Notes: generated from the sequence alone by a model not told the origin. DNA of 64,000 nt from Planctomycetota bacterium (GCA_026692885.1 JAPLNJ010000856.1:1-64000); one strand, 5' to 3'; counted from the stretch's first letter, positions 17,457 through 25,583 are shown. Numbers and translations: made by a program.

Positions 17457-17858
17457 CTATCCCAGCAGAATCCTGAATCCTGCTTGCTCAAAGTGATGGT
17501 CGCCGGTTAGGGCTTGGGCGATTCCGCGATCCTGCATGACGACGAACGAAATGCAGTCGGTGAGCGACCACTGCTTGTCAGGGCGGGCGTCATACATGGC
17601 AATCCCCCGGCTCATCAACTCCTCGGACGGCGGAACGATTTCGTTGTCGGGATTGGCTCGTATCAGAGCTACAACACGAGAAAACGCAGGGCGGTTTGCG
17701 GTTGTGGCCAAGCCATCAGCCAGCTCGGTCAGCACCCACGCCGTGGTGACAATTGGTCCCTGGTTCTGCTGCGAGAACTCCCGTGCTCTCCGATGTGCTA
17801 CGTCCTTCGGATTGAGCAGGGCAAAGAAGTAGAACGAATCGGCGAAGACGAGGTTCAT
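17457..17858 (-). CDS. vapC: PIN-domain toxin, VapC-like
   Basis: The 133-aa protein has the PIN fold. An acidic residue near the N-terminus (LVFADSFYFFALLNP) is the first catalytic Asp, TAWVLTELADGL gives the conserved Glu, and WSLTDCISFVVMQDRG and TGDHHFEQAGF give the C-terminal acidic residues. Its length suits a VapC ribonuclease. It overlaps the upstream antitoxin by 4 nt (ATGA at 17855-17858), so the two are translationally coupled. VapC toxins cleave tRNA or rRNA when freed from the antitoxin. The target here is unknown. Confidence 0.82.
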   Translation of the reverse strand: MNLVFADSFYFFALLNPKDVAHRRAREFSQQNQGPIVTTAWVLTELADGLATTANRPAFSRVVALIRANPDNEIVPPSEELMSRGIAMYDARPDKQWSLTDCISFVVMQDRGIAQALTGDHHFEQAGFRILLG

Positions 17859-18070
17859 CGCTTCGGCGCTCCGTGGAGATAGTGGTCGTGCTGTTCCGCC
17901 ATGTCACCCGGCAAGTCGGGAACAGTACCGATCACGTCCGCGAACTGCTCAGCTAGGGTTTTCCGTTGGGGAGCATTGACCATCTGCACGGTGACTTCTG
18001 TACCTTCGGGGAGTTCCACGCCTTTGTCGAAAACAATGACGCCTTTTTGCACGTGTCCACGGTAGATCAT
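17855..18070 (-). CDS. Antitoxin partner of the PIN toxin (AbrB/DUF-type)
   Basis: The 71-aa protein starts at ATG 18070: MIYRGHVQKGVIVFDKGVEL, then PEGTEVTVQM. This short beta-strand opening, with 'G.IV.....LPEGT.V.V', is typical of small antitoxins preceding PIN genes in cyanobacteria and planctomycetes. The C-terminal half (LAEQFADVIGTVPDLPGDMA) would wrap the toxin. The frame is open further upstream to 18223, but that part is built from an AATCC-type repeat and is not convincing. It likely autoregulates the pair, as such antitoxins usually do. Confidence 0.7.
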   Translation of the reverse strand: MIYRGHVQKGVIVFDKGVELPEGTEVTVQMVNAPQRKTLAEQFADVIGTVPDLPGDMAEQHDHYLHGAPKR

Positions 18071-18395
18071 TCCTATCGCCCTTCCATTTTGGATTCTGCA
18101 TTGCCGATTTTGGATTCGTCCCGCTGGGGAAAGCGTAGGATCACAGTAGTTCGGCGCCGCCCAAGCGCACTTCATCGGCTTCAAGTACGATTTTCTCCAA
18201 CACGACATCCTGAGGGCCTTCACTCGCCGCCGCGACAGTGCGCCGGACGGTGGTACTCCTATTGAACACCTTCCGAGCTTGCACAGGAAGGGCGGATGAA
18301 GCGAAATGGGGCTGCCGCTTTCGTCGTGGAACCGTCCGCGGGGAACAGAATCGGCTTCACGTTGTCAGCCAGAAGCCCGGCGACAAGGGGGTTTT
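18071..18395. other. Intergenic region with AATCC-type repeat
   Basis: A reversed AATCC/AAAATC repeat lies at about 18085-18118. The remainder shows short frames without recognisable products, and any promoter of the PIN/antitoxin pair should be here. Nothing else is visible. Confidence 0.4.
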
Positions 18396-18960
18396 CGCAG
18401 GGGTCAAACTTTTTTTTCGGTTTTGGGGGTGGTACGCTGGGCGGGATAGAGATTCCGTTCTGGAAGGTTCGTCAGGCCTCGACCGCCAAGACGGTAGTTC
18501 CCTGGTGTGATCTACCACGTTGTCGCCCGCGGCGACGGGCGGCGTGCCCTGTTTCATGACGACGGGCACTACCAGCGGCTCTCCCAAGGGCTGGCGACGA
18601 AGCTTCAGCGATCCGGCTGGCAGGTCCTCGCCTGCTGCTGGATGCCGAACACCTCCACGTCTTGCTGCGCACCCCCGAGGCCAATCTCGAACCGATCCTT
18701 CAGGTCGTGGCTACGGCACATCCGGTGGCCCCGGAGGAGTACGTCGGTTTTCGCTCTGCCGCGACCGGGCGAGAGAGGGCGGCCTGGCTTTGTCGCCGCT
18801 GGACGGGGGTGAGCTTGGCGGAATTGTCGAGGCGTCTTGGACTGCGGCACCCGGACAGTTCTGCGACGTACCCAACGAAAGCCGCCTGGAGCCGAACCAG
18901 TGGGGTACGGAGACGGTGGAGTAGGAGACGCGAACGATTGCCCACTGTCGCGATCTGCTA
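18396..18960 (+). pseudogene. REP-associated Y1 transposase, copy 1 (inactivated)
   Basis: The sequence opens with the end motif GCAGGGGTCAAAC. The reading frame then gives RPRPPRR, a TAG stop (18495-18497), FPGVIYHVVARGDGRRALF and QRSGWQVLACCWMPN. A missing base after 18651 shifts the frame to HLHVLLRTPEANLEPILQ, the HUH-type HxH segment of REP-associated tyrosine transposases. The start codon position reads AGG (18474), where the partial copy at 22025 has ATG. Three lesions therefore inactivate it. The tail decays after VGFRSAATGRERAAWLC. Confidence 0.72.
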
Positions 18961-19107
18961 CCGCGATACCAGTTCCGATGATATACTCTGACGGGAGTTA
19001 CCGCGTTCATCGGTCGGCTTACCCGCCGTTCGCCCGTGAGGGAAAAGGGTTCCGTGACGAGGTGATGTAACGGCGAGGCGAGCACTGGAAACCGACGCGG
19101 ACACGAG

Positions 19108-19389
19108 ATGTTCAATCGCGTGCTGAGACAAATGCGAGAGAAGGTCCGCCATCGGCAGTACGTGATGACGCTACACGCCGAGGAGGAGATGGACGATGAC
19201 GAGTTGACCATTTTCGACATCGAGCGAGGCGTTCTCACAGGCGAGATTGTTGAGCGACAAAAGGATCGAGATTCGGGCGAGTGGAAGTACGTTGTGAAAG
19301 GCGCGACGCTGGCGGAGCACGACCTCGTGGTTGTGGCGAAATTGAGTGTCACGGGAAAGCTCGTAATCATCACTGTCTTCTTGGACTGA
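19108..19389 (+). CDS. DUF4258 domain protein, probable toxin of a type II pair
   Basis: The 93-aa protein contains YVMTLHAEEEMDDDELTIFD and IERGVLTGEIVERQKD, followed by the strand YVVKGATLAEHDLVVVAKLS and a short C-terminus ending VFLD. 'HA..EM..D.....D(I/V)...(I/V).G.(I/V)' is the DUF4258 signature, which belongs to the RelE/MqsR-like fold class. The downstream YgiT-type gene starts 3 nt after its stop, so the two form a unit. Such pairs are found widely beside integrated elements. Activity is inferred from family context. Confidence 0.78.
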   Translation: MFNRVLRQMREKVRHRQYVMTLHAEEEMDDDELTIFDIERGVLTGEIVERQKDRDSGEWKYVVKGATLAEHDLVVVAKLSVTGKLVIITVFLD

Positions 19390-19392
19390 GCT

Positions 19393-19632
19393 ATGGGGTC
19401 GGACATGGTTTGTGATATCTGCGGCAAGAAGGGTGCTCGTGCCCGGCGGGTGACGCGCAGCTACGGAAGCGGCAATCGCCTTTTGGTGATCGAAAACATT
19501 CCCGTCGTGAGTTGCCCGCACTGTGGGGAGAGCTATCTGACGGCTGAGACGTTGCTTGAGATCGAACGCGTCAAGCTTCATCGGCAGTCCTGTGCCGAAA
19601 AACGGCAGGTGGCGGTGGCCAACTTCGCATAA
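19393..19632 (+). CDS. YgiT-type zinc finger antitoxin (MqsA-like)
   Basis: The 79-aa protein has two CxxC pairs: MVCDICGKKGARARRV and VVSCPHCGESYLTAETLLEI. They bind zinc in the YgiT/MqsA N-terminal domain. The helix-turn-helix C-terminus of full MqsA is absent, as is usual for the short YgiT partner of DUF4258. An internal ATG (19405) just before VCDICG is an alternative start. The pair lies between two related dead REP transposase copies, which may reflect insertion of repeats around it. Confidence 0.8.
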   Translation: MGSDMVCDICGKKGARARRVTRSYGSGNRLLVIENIPVVSCPHCGESYLTAETLLEIERVKLHRQSCAEKRQVAVANFA

Positions 19633-19671
19633 CGGGGCCCCGGAAGAAGACCGCGAGTCAGTTCTCGGAGG

Positions 19672-20156
19672 GCTTTCGCAGGGGTCAGACTTGGTGTTCG
19701 GTTTTGGGGGTGGTACGCTGGGCGGGATATTGATTCCGTTCTGGAAGGTTCGTCAGGCCTCGACCGCCAAGACGGTAGTTCCCTGGTGCGATCTACCACG
19801 TTTTCACCGTTCGGCGAGGGTGTCCCGACCCTTGCCCAAACCCTGTTTCCTGACGACGGGCACTACCAGCGGCTCTCCCAAGGGCTGGCGACGGAGCTTC
19901 AGCGATCCGGCTGGCAGGTCCTTGCCTGCTGCTGGATGCCGAACACCTCCACGTCTTGCTGCGCACCCCCGAGGCCAATCTCGAACCGATCCTTCAGGTC
20001 GTGGCTACGTCACATCAGGTGGCCCCGGCGGAGTACGTCGGTTTTCGCTCTGCCGCGGCCGGGCGAGAGAGGGCGACCTGGCTTTGTCGCCGCGGGACGG
20101 GGGTGAGCTTGGCTGAATTGTCGAGGCGTTTTGGACTGCGGCACCCGGACCCTTCA
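19672..20156 (+). pseudogene. REP-associated Y1 transposase, copy 2 (inactivated)
   Basis: It begins with GCAGGGGTCAGACTTGGTG and runs parallel to copy 1. It shares all three lesions: AGG instead of ATG (19755), TAG at 19776-19778, and the same single-base loss after CCGAAC (19944). A stretch around 19800-19850 differs completely from copy 1, suggesting recombination or local replacement. It ends at CGGCACCCGGAC, where a GH78 fragment begins. Confidence 0.7.
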
Positions 20157-20503
20157 GCCAACTTGGTGCGCCGGGGTTCGCGCGCTGCCGCTTCGAGCCG
20201 TATCTGGGATTGCTCCAATGGGCCAAGGGCGTAGTCCCGACGCCTCGCGGCGACGTGCGGGTGTCGTGGCGACGCGGCGCGAAGGGCCGCTTGACGTTCA
20301 AGATCGAAACGGCTGCCGGCATGCCCGCCGAGTTGGTCCTGCCGCGCCCGACAGATGCCGCGGACCTCGTCCTCGACGGCCGAAAAGTCGTTACGGCAGG
20401 TCAACCGCCCCAGGCAGAGGTCCGACTCGATGCGGGGTTCATCCGCGTTACGCTCCCTGGCGGGACACATCAAGGGGAACTCGGCTCGGGTGCCACGAAA
20501 TAG
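20157..20503 (+). pseudogene. Alpha-L-rhamnosidase (GH78-like), C-terminal fragment
   Basis: The frame LGAPGFARCRFEPYLGLLQW continues AKGVVPTPRGDVRVSW and ends in a beta-rich tail (FIRVTLPGG). This matches the C-terminal beta-sandwich of bacterial alpha-L-rhamnosidases, where 'GF..(V/C)R(I/F)EP.LG.L.WAKG..PTP.G' is conserved. All catalytic sequence is missing. The break coincides with the end of REP transposase copy 2, so insertion plus deletion is the likely cause. The downstream end runs into the 200-bp repeat at 20464. Confidence 0.6.
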
Positions 20504-20668
20504 CGAGTGTGCGCTTCATGTGGACCGGTCTCTCCGAGACCGGGTTTCGCGTCTCGGAGAGACGCGACCACGTGACCGCGAAGCCGCCCTGAGATGGGCG
20601 GCAGCCCGGCAACAGTTCTGCCAGCGTGGCCTCTGCCACGTCCCGCGAACTGGCTTGAAATGGTGAAC
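20464..20668 (+). repeat. ~205-bp dispersed repeat, copy 1
   Basis: The repeat runs from CACATCAAGGGGAACTCGG to GGCTTGAAATGGTGAAC. It contains a strong palindrome (GGTCTCTCCGAGACC, then GTCTCGGAGAGAC) and a second (GGCAGCCCGG...). Copy 2 is at 25584-25787 in the same orientation with roughly ten differences. No ORF is convincing within it. Confidence 0.8.
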
Positions 20669-20764
20669 GCGCCTCAGACGGAAGCGAAACGGGCGGAACT
20701 GGCAGGGTTGCGTAATGGTGTTAACCGCGGTACCGCAACACCCGGAAAGCCGAGTGCGACCAAC

Positions 20765-21220
20765 TCACCCGGTCCCGACGCGTGCAGCGCGCCTGGGTCG
20801 CGTTGGGCGACTTGCGGATACGGTTGCAAGGGCCGCGCACCCGTTTCCGCGAACGGACCAAAGTGCAGGAGGCGGTGGATCGAAGAAGTCCTTCATGCGG
20901 CTGTTGAGTTCGCCGAGCTTGACCATCGCCTCGAACTTCTCGGCAATCGCGGTTTCCCGGTTGTAACCCAGGAGTTCGGCCGTGGGCAGTTTCAGAAGGC
21001 TGGGATAGCGGATCGTGGCAGGAGCAGGCGTGATCACGTCGCTGAATCCGATGTCGACCTGCATCGCAATCCGCGAGTTGCCGAGCGTCGCCTGAAACCT
21101 CGCTCGCACCCCCTCATAGTGCTGCAGCACATCGCTGAACCGACGGTGAGTGGTGTGGGCGACGTTCCGCAGCCACTGACGCACCGAGGCGGCCACGTTC
21201 TTGATGGGCCCCTTGGTCAT
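20765..21220 (-). pseudogene. AbiEii-type nucleotidyltransferase toxin, internally deleted
   Basis: MTKGPIKNVAASVRQWLRN is the usual start of this AbiEii subfamily, but the next residues jump to FSDVLQHYEGVRARFQATLG. That omits the segment with the GS and DxD nucleotidyltransferase motifs. The following part, VDIGFSDVITPAP and AIAEKFEAMVKLGELNSRMK, is the normal middle of the domain. After KDFFD the frame shifts and homology (FAETGARPL) continues out of frame. Loss of the catalytic motifs means the toxin should be inactive. It overlaps the intact antitoxin gene by 4 nt. Confidence 0.75.
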
Positions 21221-21819
21221 GCGCTCGCCTCCAGGTAGGGCCGTAGGATCTTCTCAACGCGACAGATGCGGGCGAATTCGAGCACTCGCAGGAGCTGCGA
21301 CCGACGACGTTGGCGATAGGTCTTCAGCGCTTCCAGGGCGACGTCCAGGCCGATCTTGTTGCGGAACTTGAAACAGTCGGCCAGCGTTTTCTCCGGGCTG
21401 TAGATTCGAACGGGGACTCCGTCGAGGGAATGGATCTCGATGCCGGCCGAAAAAACCGCTTCGGAAAAGCGAAAAACGTGGAGGGGGGGATAGGCGAGCG
21501 AAGGTTCACGGGCGGACCGCGGGAGGGCCAGATGGACCTCGTGCGGAATCTGCGTCGTGAGTTGGTGAAACGCCAGCGCCGCGATCAAGCAGACCACTCC
21601 ATGGGGCGATCGCTTGGCGACCGTAGCCAGGTCCGGGTCACTAAGCGGGGGAAGGCTCGCGAGCCGAAAGACGCCGCGCGCCAGTTGCGCCAGTTCCCCA
21701 GCATCCCTCAGGGCGTAGAGCGTCCGGGGGTGGATGCCTGCGGCGAGGGCTTCTCTCGTTCGCAACGTGCCGCCAAGTTCGCTGAACGCTTTACGGGCGC
21801 GTTCGTTGGAAGTGGCCAT
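21217..21819 (-). CDS. AbiEi-type antitoxin (type IV toxin-antitoxin)
   Basis: The 200-aa protein opens with a winged helix: ARKAFSELGGTLRTREALAA then GIHPRTLYALRDAGELAQLA, typical of AbiEi_4. The C-terminal antitoxin domain follows (VCLIAALAFHQLTTQIPHEV, IRIYSPEKTLADCFKFRNKI). The gene looks intact, and its last codons overlap the start of the broken AbiEii gene. AbiEi proteins repress their own promoter and neutralise the nucleotidyltransferase toxin. With the partner broken, it may be only a leftover repressor. Confidence 0.85.
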   Translation of the reverse strand: MATSNERARKAFSELGGTLRTREALAAGIHPRTLYALRDAGELAQLARGVFRLASLPPLSDPDLATVAKRSPHGVVCLIAALAFHQLTTQIPHEVHLALPRSAREPSLAYPPLHVFRFSEAVFSAGIEIHSLDGVPVRIYSPEKTLADCFKFRNKIGLDVALEALKTYRQRRRSQLLRVLEFARICRVEKILRPYLEASA

Positions 21820-21949
21820 CGGTGGTCCTCGCGAGGCTGGATAAGAAAGTCAGCACATTCTAGGAAGTGTGTGCGATTGTATCCAGGCCAATTCGCGGGC
21901 TGCGGTCGGGGCTTTCGCAGGGGCGGGGCTCTCGCAGAGGGGGCTTTCC

Positions 21950-22045
21950 CAGGGGTCAGACTTGTTTTTCGGTTTTAGGGCTGGCATGGGACCGGGACAT
22001 TGATTCCGTTCTGGAAGGTTCGTCATGCCTCGACCGCCCGGGCCA
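21950..22045 (+). repeat. REP transposon 5' end, truncated copy 3
   Basis: CCAGGGGTCAGACTTGTTTT is followed by TCGGTTTTAGGGCTGG and TTCCGTTCTGGAAGGTTCGT, then an intact ATGCCTCGACCGCC (22025). Homology to copies 1 and 2 stops soon after. The region to 22200 shows nothing else recognisable. Confidence 0.6.
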
Positions 22046-22202
22046 TGTCCAGGTAAGCGAGATCCAGATTCCAGATTCTCGCTCGTCACGTGCGACCAAG
22101 CCATCGAGGAAGTGGCTGTTAGGCTGTCACGCTTCCGGCAACTCAAGGTGCGCGAACGGAAGCAACTCAGCTCGTAGCACATCCATCCAGTGAGCGATAA
22201 GT

Positions 22203-22415
22203 CTAACCGTAGATCTTGCGGCACTCAGGGCAAACGCCCAGATGCGTGTACCAATCCAGCGGCGAACGCGCGGGATCGTTCGGCGAGACTTCTTCCAGCG
22301 ATGCGGCGTACGATTGGAATTCCTCCACCTCGGTCCAGTCGGGAGGCACTTCGTCAACGCCGTCGTACTCGTCTGTGTTGCAGTAGAAACAAGCCAGTCG
22401 GATTTCACGAGGCAT
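22203..22415 (-). CDS. Small zinc-ribbon-like protein conserved in planctomycetes
   Basis: A 70-aa protein starting at ATG 22415 after AGGAGAT. It has two cysteine pairs, CFYC near the N-terminus and CPEC near the C-terminus, separated by an acidic, Trp-containing middle (DEVPPDWTEVEEFQSY, LDWYTHLGVCPECRK). The two pairs could bind one zinc ion. I recognise this type of short planctomycete protein ('...VLDWQTHLGVCPEC...') but no function is known to me. The frame is open far upstream, but only this part is convincing. Confidence 0.7.
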   Translation of the reverse strand: MPREIRLACFYCNTDEYDGVDEVPPDWTEVEEFQSYAASLEEVSPNDPARSPLDWYTHLGVCPECRKIYG

Positions 22416-22669
22416 GTTCGATCTCCTGTTCATCGGGCAATTTCGGGAACCTGAGAAAAAACCGGTGCACGCCACCGGCTTCTGGTCGCGGGATCGCCGC
22501 GGCGCGAAGCCCAGTGGATTCACATCTGACCGAATCGTTAAGGAGAAAGAACAACTTGCATGGTCTAGCCTGACCAGCCGTATCACAATGCTGAGGAAAA
22601 GGCAAGGAATTGCCCGCTGAGCCGCCCAGGGCCGGTTCTCGCGGGATCGCTGCGTGTCGGATGGCCGCG

Positions 22670-22806
22670 TTAGAAGAGTTGCACGTCGTTCCGGATGCGG
22701 TGCCGGACCTCGGCCAGGGCGTCTTCCAGGGCCTGCGCAATTTCGTGGTAGGTGCCCTTTCGCTGGGCCGAGACGACGACTTTCCAGCCTGCTTCGGTGG
22801 GAAAGG
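22670..22806 (-). pseudogene. C-terminal fragment of an unidentified protein
   Basis: FPTEAGWKVVVSAQRKGTYH continues EIAQALEDALAEVRHRIRND and ends VQLF. It is a charged, helical segment that looks genuinely coding, but it begins exactly at the family-B element (22804-22915). No continuation is recognisable beyond that element. I cannot name the family. Confidence 0.4.
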
Positions 22807-22915
22807 CGAGCGGCAGGAAATAACTTACCCGACTTAATGTAGGATGGTCTTCCAAGACCGTCCCGATCGGCCTGGAAAGGCCGACCTACGGGTAAGTTAT
22901 TTCCTGCCGCTCGCC
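22804..22915. mobile_element. 113-bp inverted-repeat element, family B copy B
   Basis: The ends are AGGCGAGCGGCAGGAAATAA and GTTATTTCCTGCCGCTCGCC, better paired here than in copy A at 12750. The internal sequence (TTAATGTAGGATGGTCTTCC) is shared with copy A. It abuts the 22670 fragment. Confidence 0.78.
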
Positions 22916-23134
22916 CAATGCCTCGCCAGGCGGTTGTCGCCGTGTTCGGGGTGCAGTATTGTAAACGGCCGTTGAGGTCATCTGCGTGAAGCGGGCTGGA
23001 GTCTGTGGAGGATGCCGTTATGAAGCGGAATGGTTCGCAGGCATGAAACACATAATGAGGGTATCTGGCTTTTCTCGCGGTTCTCGTTGGGGAGGACTCA
23101 CTGTGAAGATCCACCAAACAAGAGGAGATAGTCC

Positions 23135-23998
23135 ATGCAAAACCAATTCTTAACGGTTTCACTGCTGAGCGGAGTAGTGCTGATGTTGGCGGTCGCACCC
23201 GTCTGTGCTCAGGGCTCCAATCCCGCTTTGGTCACCTTTGTCGCAAACGCTCCACCGGCTGACGTCGGCAAGGTCTCTCAGGAGGACTGGAACACCTACT
23301 GCAAGTGGGAGGCGTCGCTTCCGGCCGACCAGCAGGCCTGGGAGAAACTGCTGCAAAAATATCTGGGAGGATACTACTTCCCGATTTATTTGAAAGGACG
23401 TCTGGCGGGTAAATACACGCTGGAAGAGCCCGGTGACTGGGGGTTCGTCCCCGATGACCCTGCCCTGCCGCGCGTGCTGCTGATCGGCGACTCGATCTCA
23501 CACATGTACACCGAGTCGGTCCGGCGGCTGATGAAGGGCAAGGCGAATGTCCACCGGGCCCCGGCCAACTGCGGGCCGACCGACATGGGTCTGAAGGCGA
23601 TGGACGATTGGCTGGCCGAGACTCCCGGAAAACGGTGGGACATCATCCATTTCAACTTCGGCATTCACGACCGGAAAAAGACCGCCGAAGCCTATGCCGC
23701 GAACCTGGAGAAACTGGTCGCCCGCTTGAATAAGACTGGCGCTGTTCTGGTGTGGGCGCGGACGACGCCGTTCGCCAACGATCCCATGGCCAAAGTGCAG
23801 TACACGATGCTCAACGAGACCGCCGACGCGGTCATGACCCGCTACGGCATCAAGATCGACGATGTGTATTCGACTGTCGCAGGTGACTTGGACAAGTACA
23901 TTTCCGGCGACAAGGTGCATTTCAACCAATATGGCGTCAAGGTCCAGGCTGAACAGGTCGCCAAAGCACTCACCGAGGTGCTGAAGGCGAAAAAATAA
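23135..23998 (+). CDS. Secreted SGNH/GDSL hydrolase
   Basis: The 287-aa protein has a signal peptide (VSLLSGVVLMLAVAPVCAQG). The Ser block is VLLIGDSISHMYTESV, block II is around NCGPTDMG, block III is HFNFGIHD, and the C-terminal Asp-His-like pair is in SGDKVHFNQYG. AGAGGAGA precedes the ATG. Such enzymes often remove acetyl or other acyl groups from polysaccharides, which fits the glycosidases nearby, but the substrate is inferred. It is related to the C-terminal domain of the 5604-7857 fusion and to the next gene. Confidence 0.82.
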   Translation: MQNQFLTVSLLSGVVLMLAVAPVCAQGSNPALVTFVANAPPADVGKVSQEDWNTYCKWEASLPADQQAWEKLLQKYLGGYYFPIYLKGRLAGKYTLEEPGDWGFVPDDPALPRVLLIGDSISHMYTESVRRLMKGKANVHRAPANCGPTDMGLKAMDDWLAETPGKRWDIIHFNFGIHDRKKTAEAYAANLEKLVARLNKTGAVLVWARTTPFANDPMAKVQYTMLNETADAVMTRYGIKIDDVYSTVAGDLDKYISGDKVHFNQYGVKVQAEQVAKALTEVLKAKK

Positions 23999-24170
23999 TT
24001 AGACAAGTGCCAGCAAAGGGACAGGTATTTCGAACGAGGATTCTCGGGGTTGACTCTTTTCACCCGCATAATAGATGCCAATCATGGGAACCGACATGTT
24101 GCCGGCCAAGCCTATGGGATGGTAATGGCCTGTGTATTCTGATGATGGCGGACGAATGTGAAGGGGGAGG

Positions 24171-25439
24171 ATGATGAAGACTTGGATGATCGGGGCATGT
24201 GCGGTGCTGGCCGCGTGTGCGGGAACGGTGACTGCGGAGTCGGCCAAGACGCCGGCACCGGTTTGGGATTTGGCCAAGGATGCGTTCGCCGCCACGACGG
24301 GGCGGATCGAGCGGGTGGACGGACGCGTCAGGATGGACGGAGCCAGCGCGTTTGCTATTCCCAACAGCGCGATCCAGGACGTTTCTTGCTTTACGATCGC
24401 AATGGAAATCCGCTTCCATGCGTTGGAGGATCGCAGTAATTTGGGGCTGCTGGATCAGCGGGTTTCCGATACGGGGTTCGCTGTCGATGCGACCAAGTGG
24501 GGCGCGGTCGGCAGTCCGCTGTCGACGACGGTGAACGGCGTCGCCTATGGGCAGAACGGTTTCCGGGCCTCGAACAATCAGGTGTGGCAGTTCGTCCTCG
24601 CAGTGCGGGACGGCGTGGTCGCGCCGTATCAGAACAAGGTGGCCGGGCCGCAGTATCTGATGCGCATCACGCCGAACCTCGCGCCGATTTGGGTGGGGCG
24701 CACGCCGAGCCGGAAGGATCAGAAGCCGATTTCCGATTATGAGATTCTCAGCCTGAAGGTGTACGGGCCGGACTACAAGTACTACCTGCCGGGCGAGTCG
24801 GCGGACACATTGAAAAACGGCTACGTCGGCGGGCAGGGCTGGCTGGTGCGATTGCCGGGCAAAATCGACAAGCCGCTGCCTCGCATCCTCTATTACGGCG
24901 ACTCTATTTCTATGGGTTACGGGGACCGTTTCTCCGCGCTCCTGAAGGACAAGGCGTACTGTTATCACTGGTGCCATTTCATCGGCTATGTGGACAGTTT
25001 TCCGTCCGCCGCGTTCGAGGCGGCGGCGGGCGTCGCTCCGTTTGACGTCATCGTTTTCAACAACGGGCTGCACTCGCTGCATTGGTCGCCGGACAAGGCC
25101 ACGGACGCGCAGATCGAGGCCGTTCTGCATAACATGATCCATGCGTTCCGCAAGGGCGCTCCGAAAGCCAAGCTGGTCTGGGCCGCCACCACGCCGCAGA
25201 CCACGAAGGGCCGTCCGGTCACCAGCATGGGAGAGCTGAATCCTATCGTCATTCGGATCAACACTCTGGCGGATAAAGTCATGAAGGAAGAGGGCGTGGA
25301 CAGCGTGGATCTCTACGCCCTGCTGAAGGACCGTCTCGAGCTCGCCGCCGGCGACCAGTACCACTGGTCAGGCGAGGCCTACCAACGGATCGCCGAGGAG
25401 TTGCAGAAGAAGTGTGACGCCATCTTGTCTCGTCCGTGA
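24171..25439 (+). CDS. Secreted SGNH hydrolase with LamG-like N-terminal domain
   Basis: The 422-aa protein has a signal peptide (MIGACAVLAACAGTVTAES). Residues about 30-210 (FTIAMEIRFHALEDRSNLGL, VWQFVLAVRDG, ISDYEILSLKVYGPDYKYYL) resemble a LamG/concanavalin-like sandwich. An SGNH domain follows, with RILYYGDSISMGYGDRFS, IVFNNGLHSLHW, and a C-terminal GDQYHWSGEAY bearing the Asp/His pair. GGGGGAGG lies immediately upstream. ATG 24174 is an equally possible start. It is probably an extracytoplasmic carbohydrate esterase in the same accessory set. Confidence 0.8.
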   Translation: MMKTWMIGACAVLAACAGTVTAESAKTPAPVWDLAKDAFAATTGRIERVDGRVRMDGASAFAIPNSAIQDVSCFTIAMEIRFHALEDRSNLGLLDQRVSDTGFAVDATKWGAVGSPLSTTVNGVAYGQNGFRASNNQVWQFVLAVRDGVVAPYQNKVAGPQYLMRITPNLAPIWVGRTPSRKDQKPISDYEILSLKVYGPDYKYYLPGESADTLKNGYVGGQGWLVRLPGKIDKPLPRILYYGDSISMGYGDRFSALLKDKAYCYHWCHFIGYVDSFPSAAFEAAAGVAPFDVIVFNNGLHSLHWSPDKATDAQIEAVLHNMIHAFRKGAPKAKLVWAATTPQTTKGRPVTSMGELNPIVIRINTLADKVMKEEGVDSVDLYALLKDRLELAAGDQYHWSGEAYQRIAEELQKKCDAILSRP

Positions 25440-25583
25440 GCTTCTTCCTGACGTATCCGCTGACCGGGAAGAACAGGCAGGTGCATCTGTCTCGCAGGGA
25501 CCGCAATCGGGATTGTGAGATTGACGTCTGGCTGCATTTCTCTGGCGTGGTGCTGAAGAACGATCACGGAAAAGAGGCGGACA

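Noticed and set aside
18396..20156. Programmed frameshifting of the Y1 transposase
   Set aside because: The same copies also lack the start codon and contain a stop in frame, so shared decay explains the missing base more simply. I keep the shared lesions as a finding but not the recoding idea.
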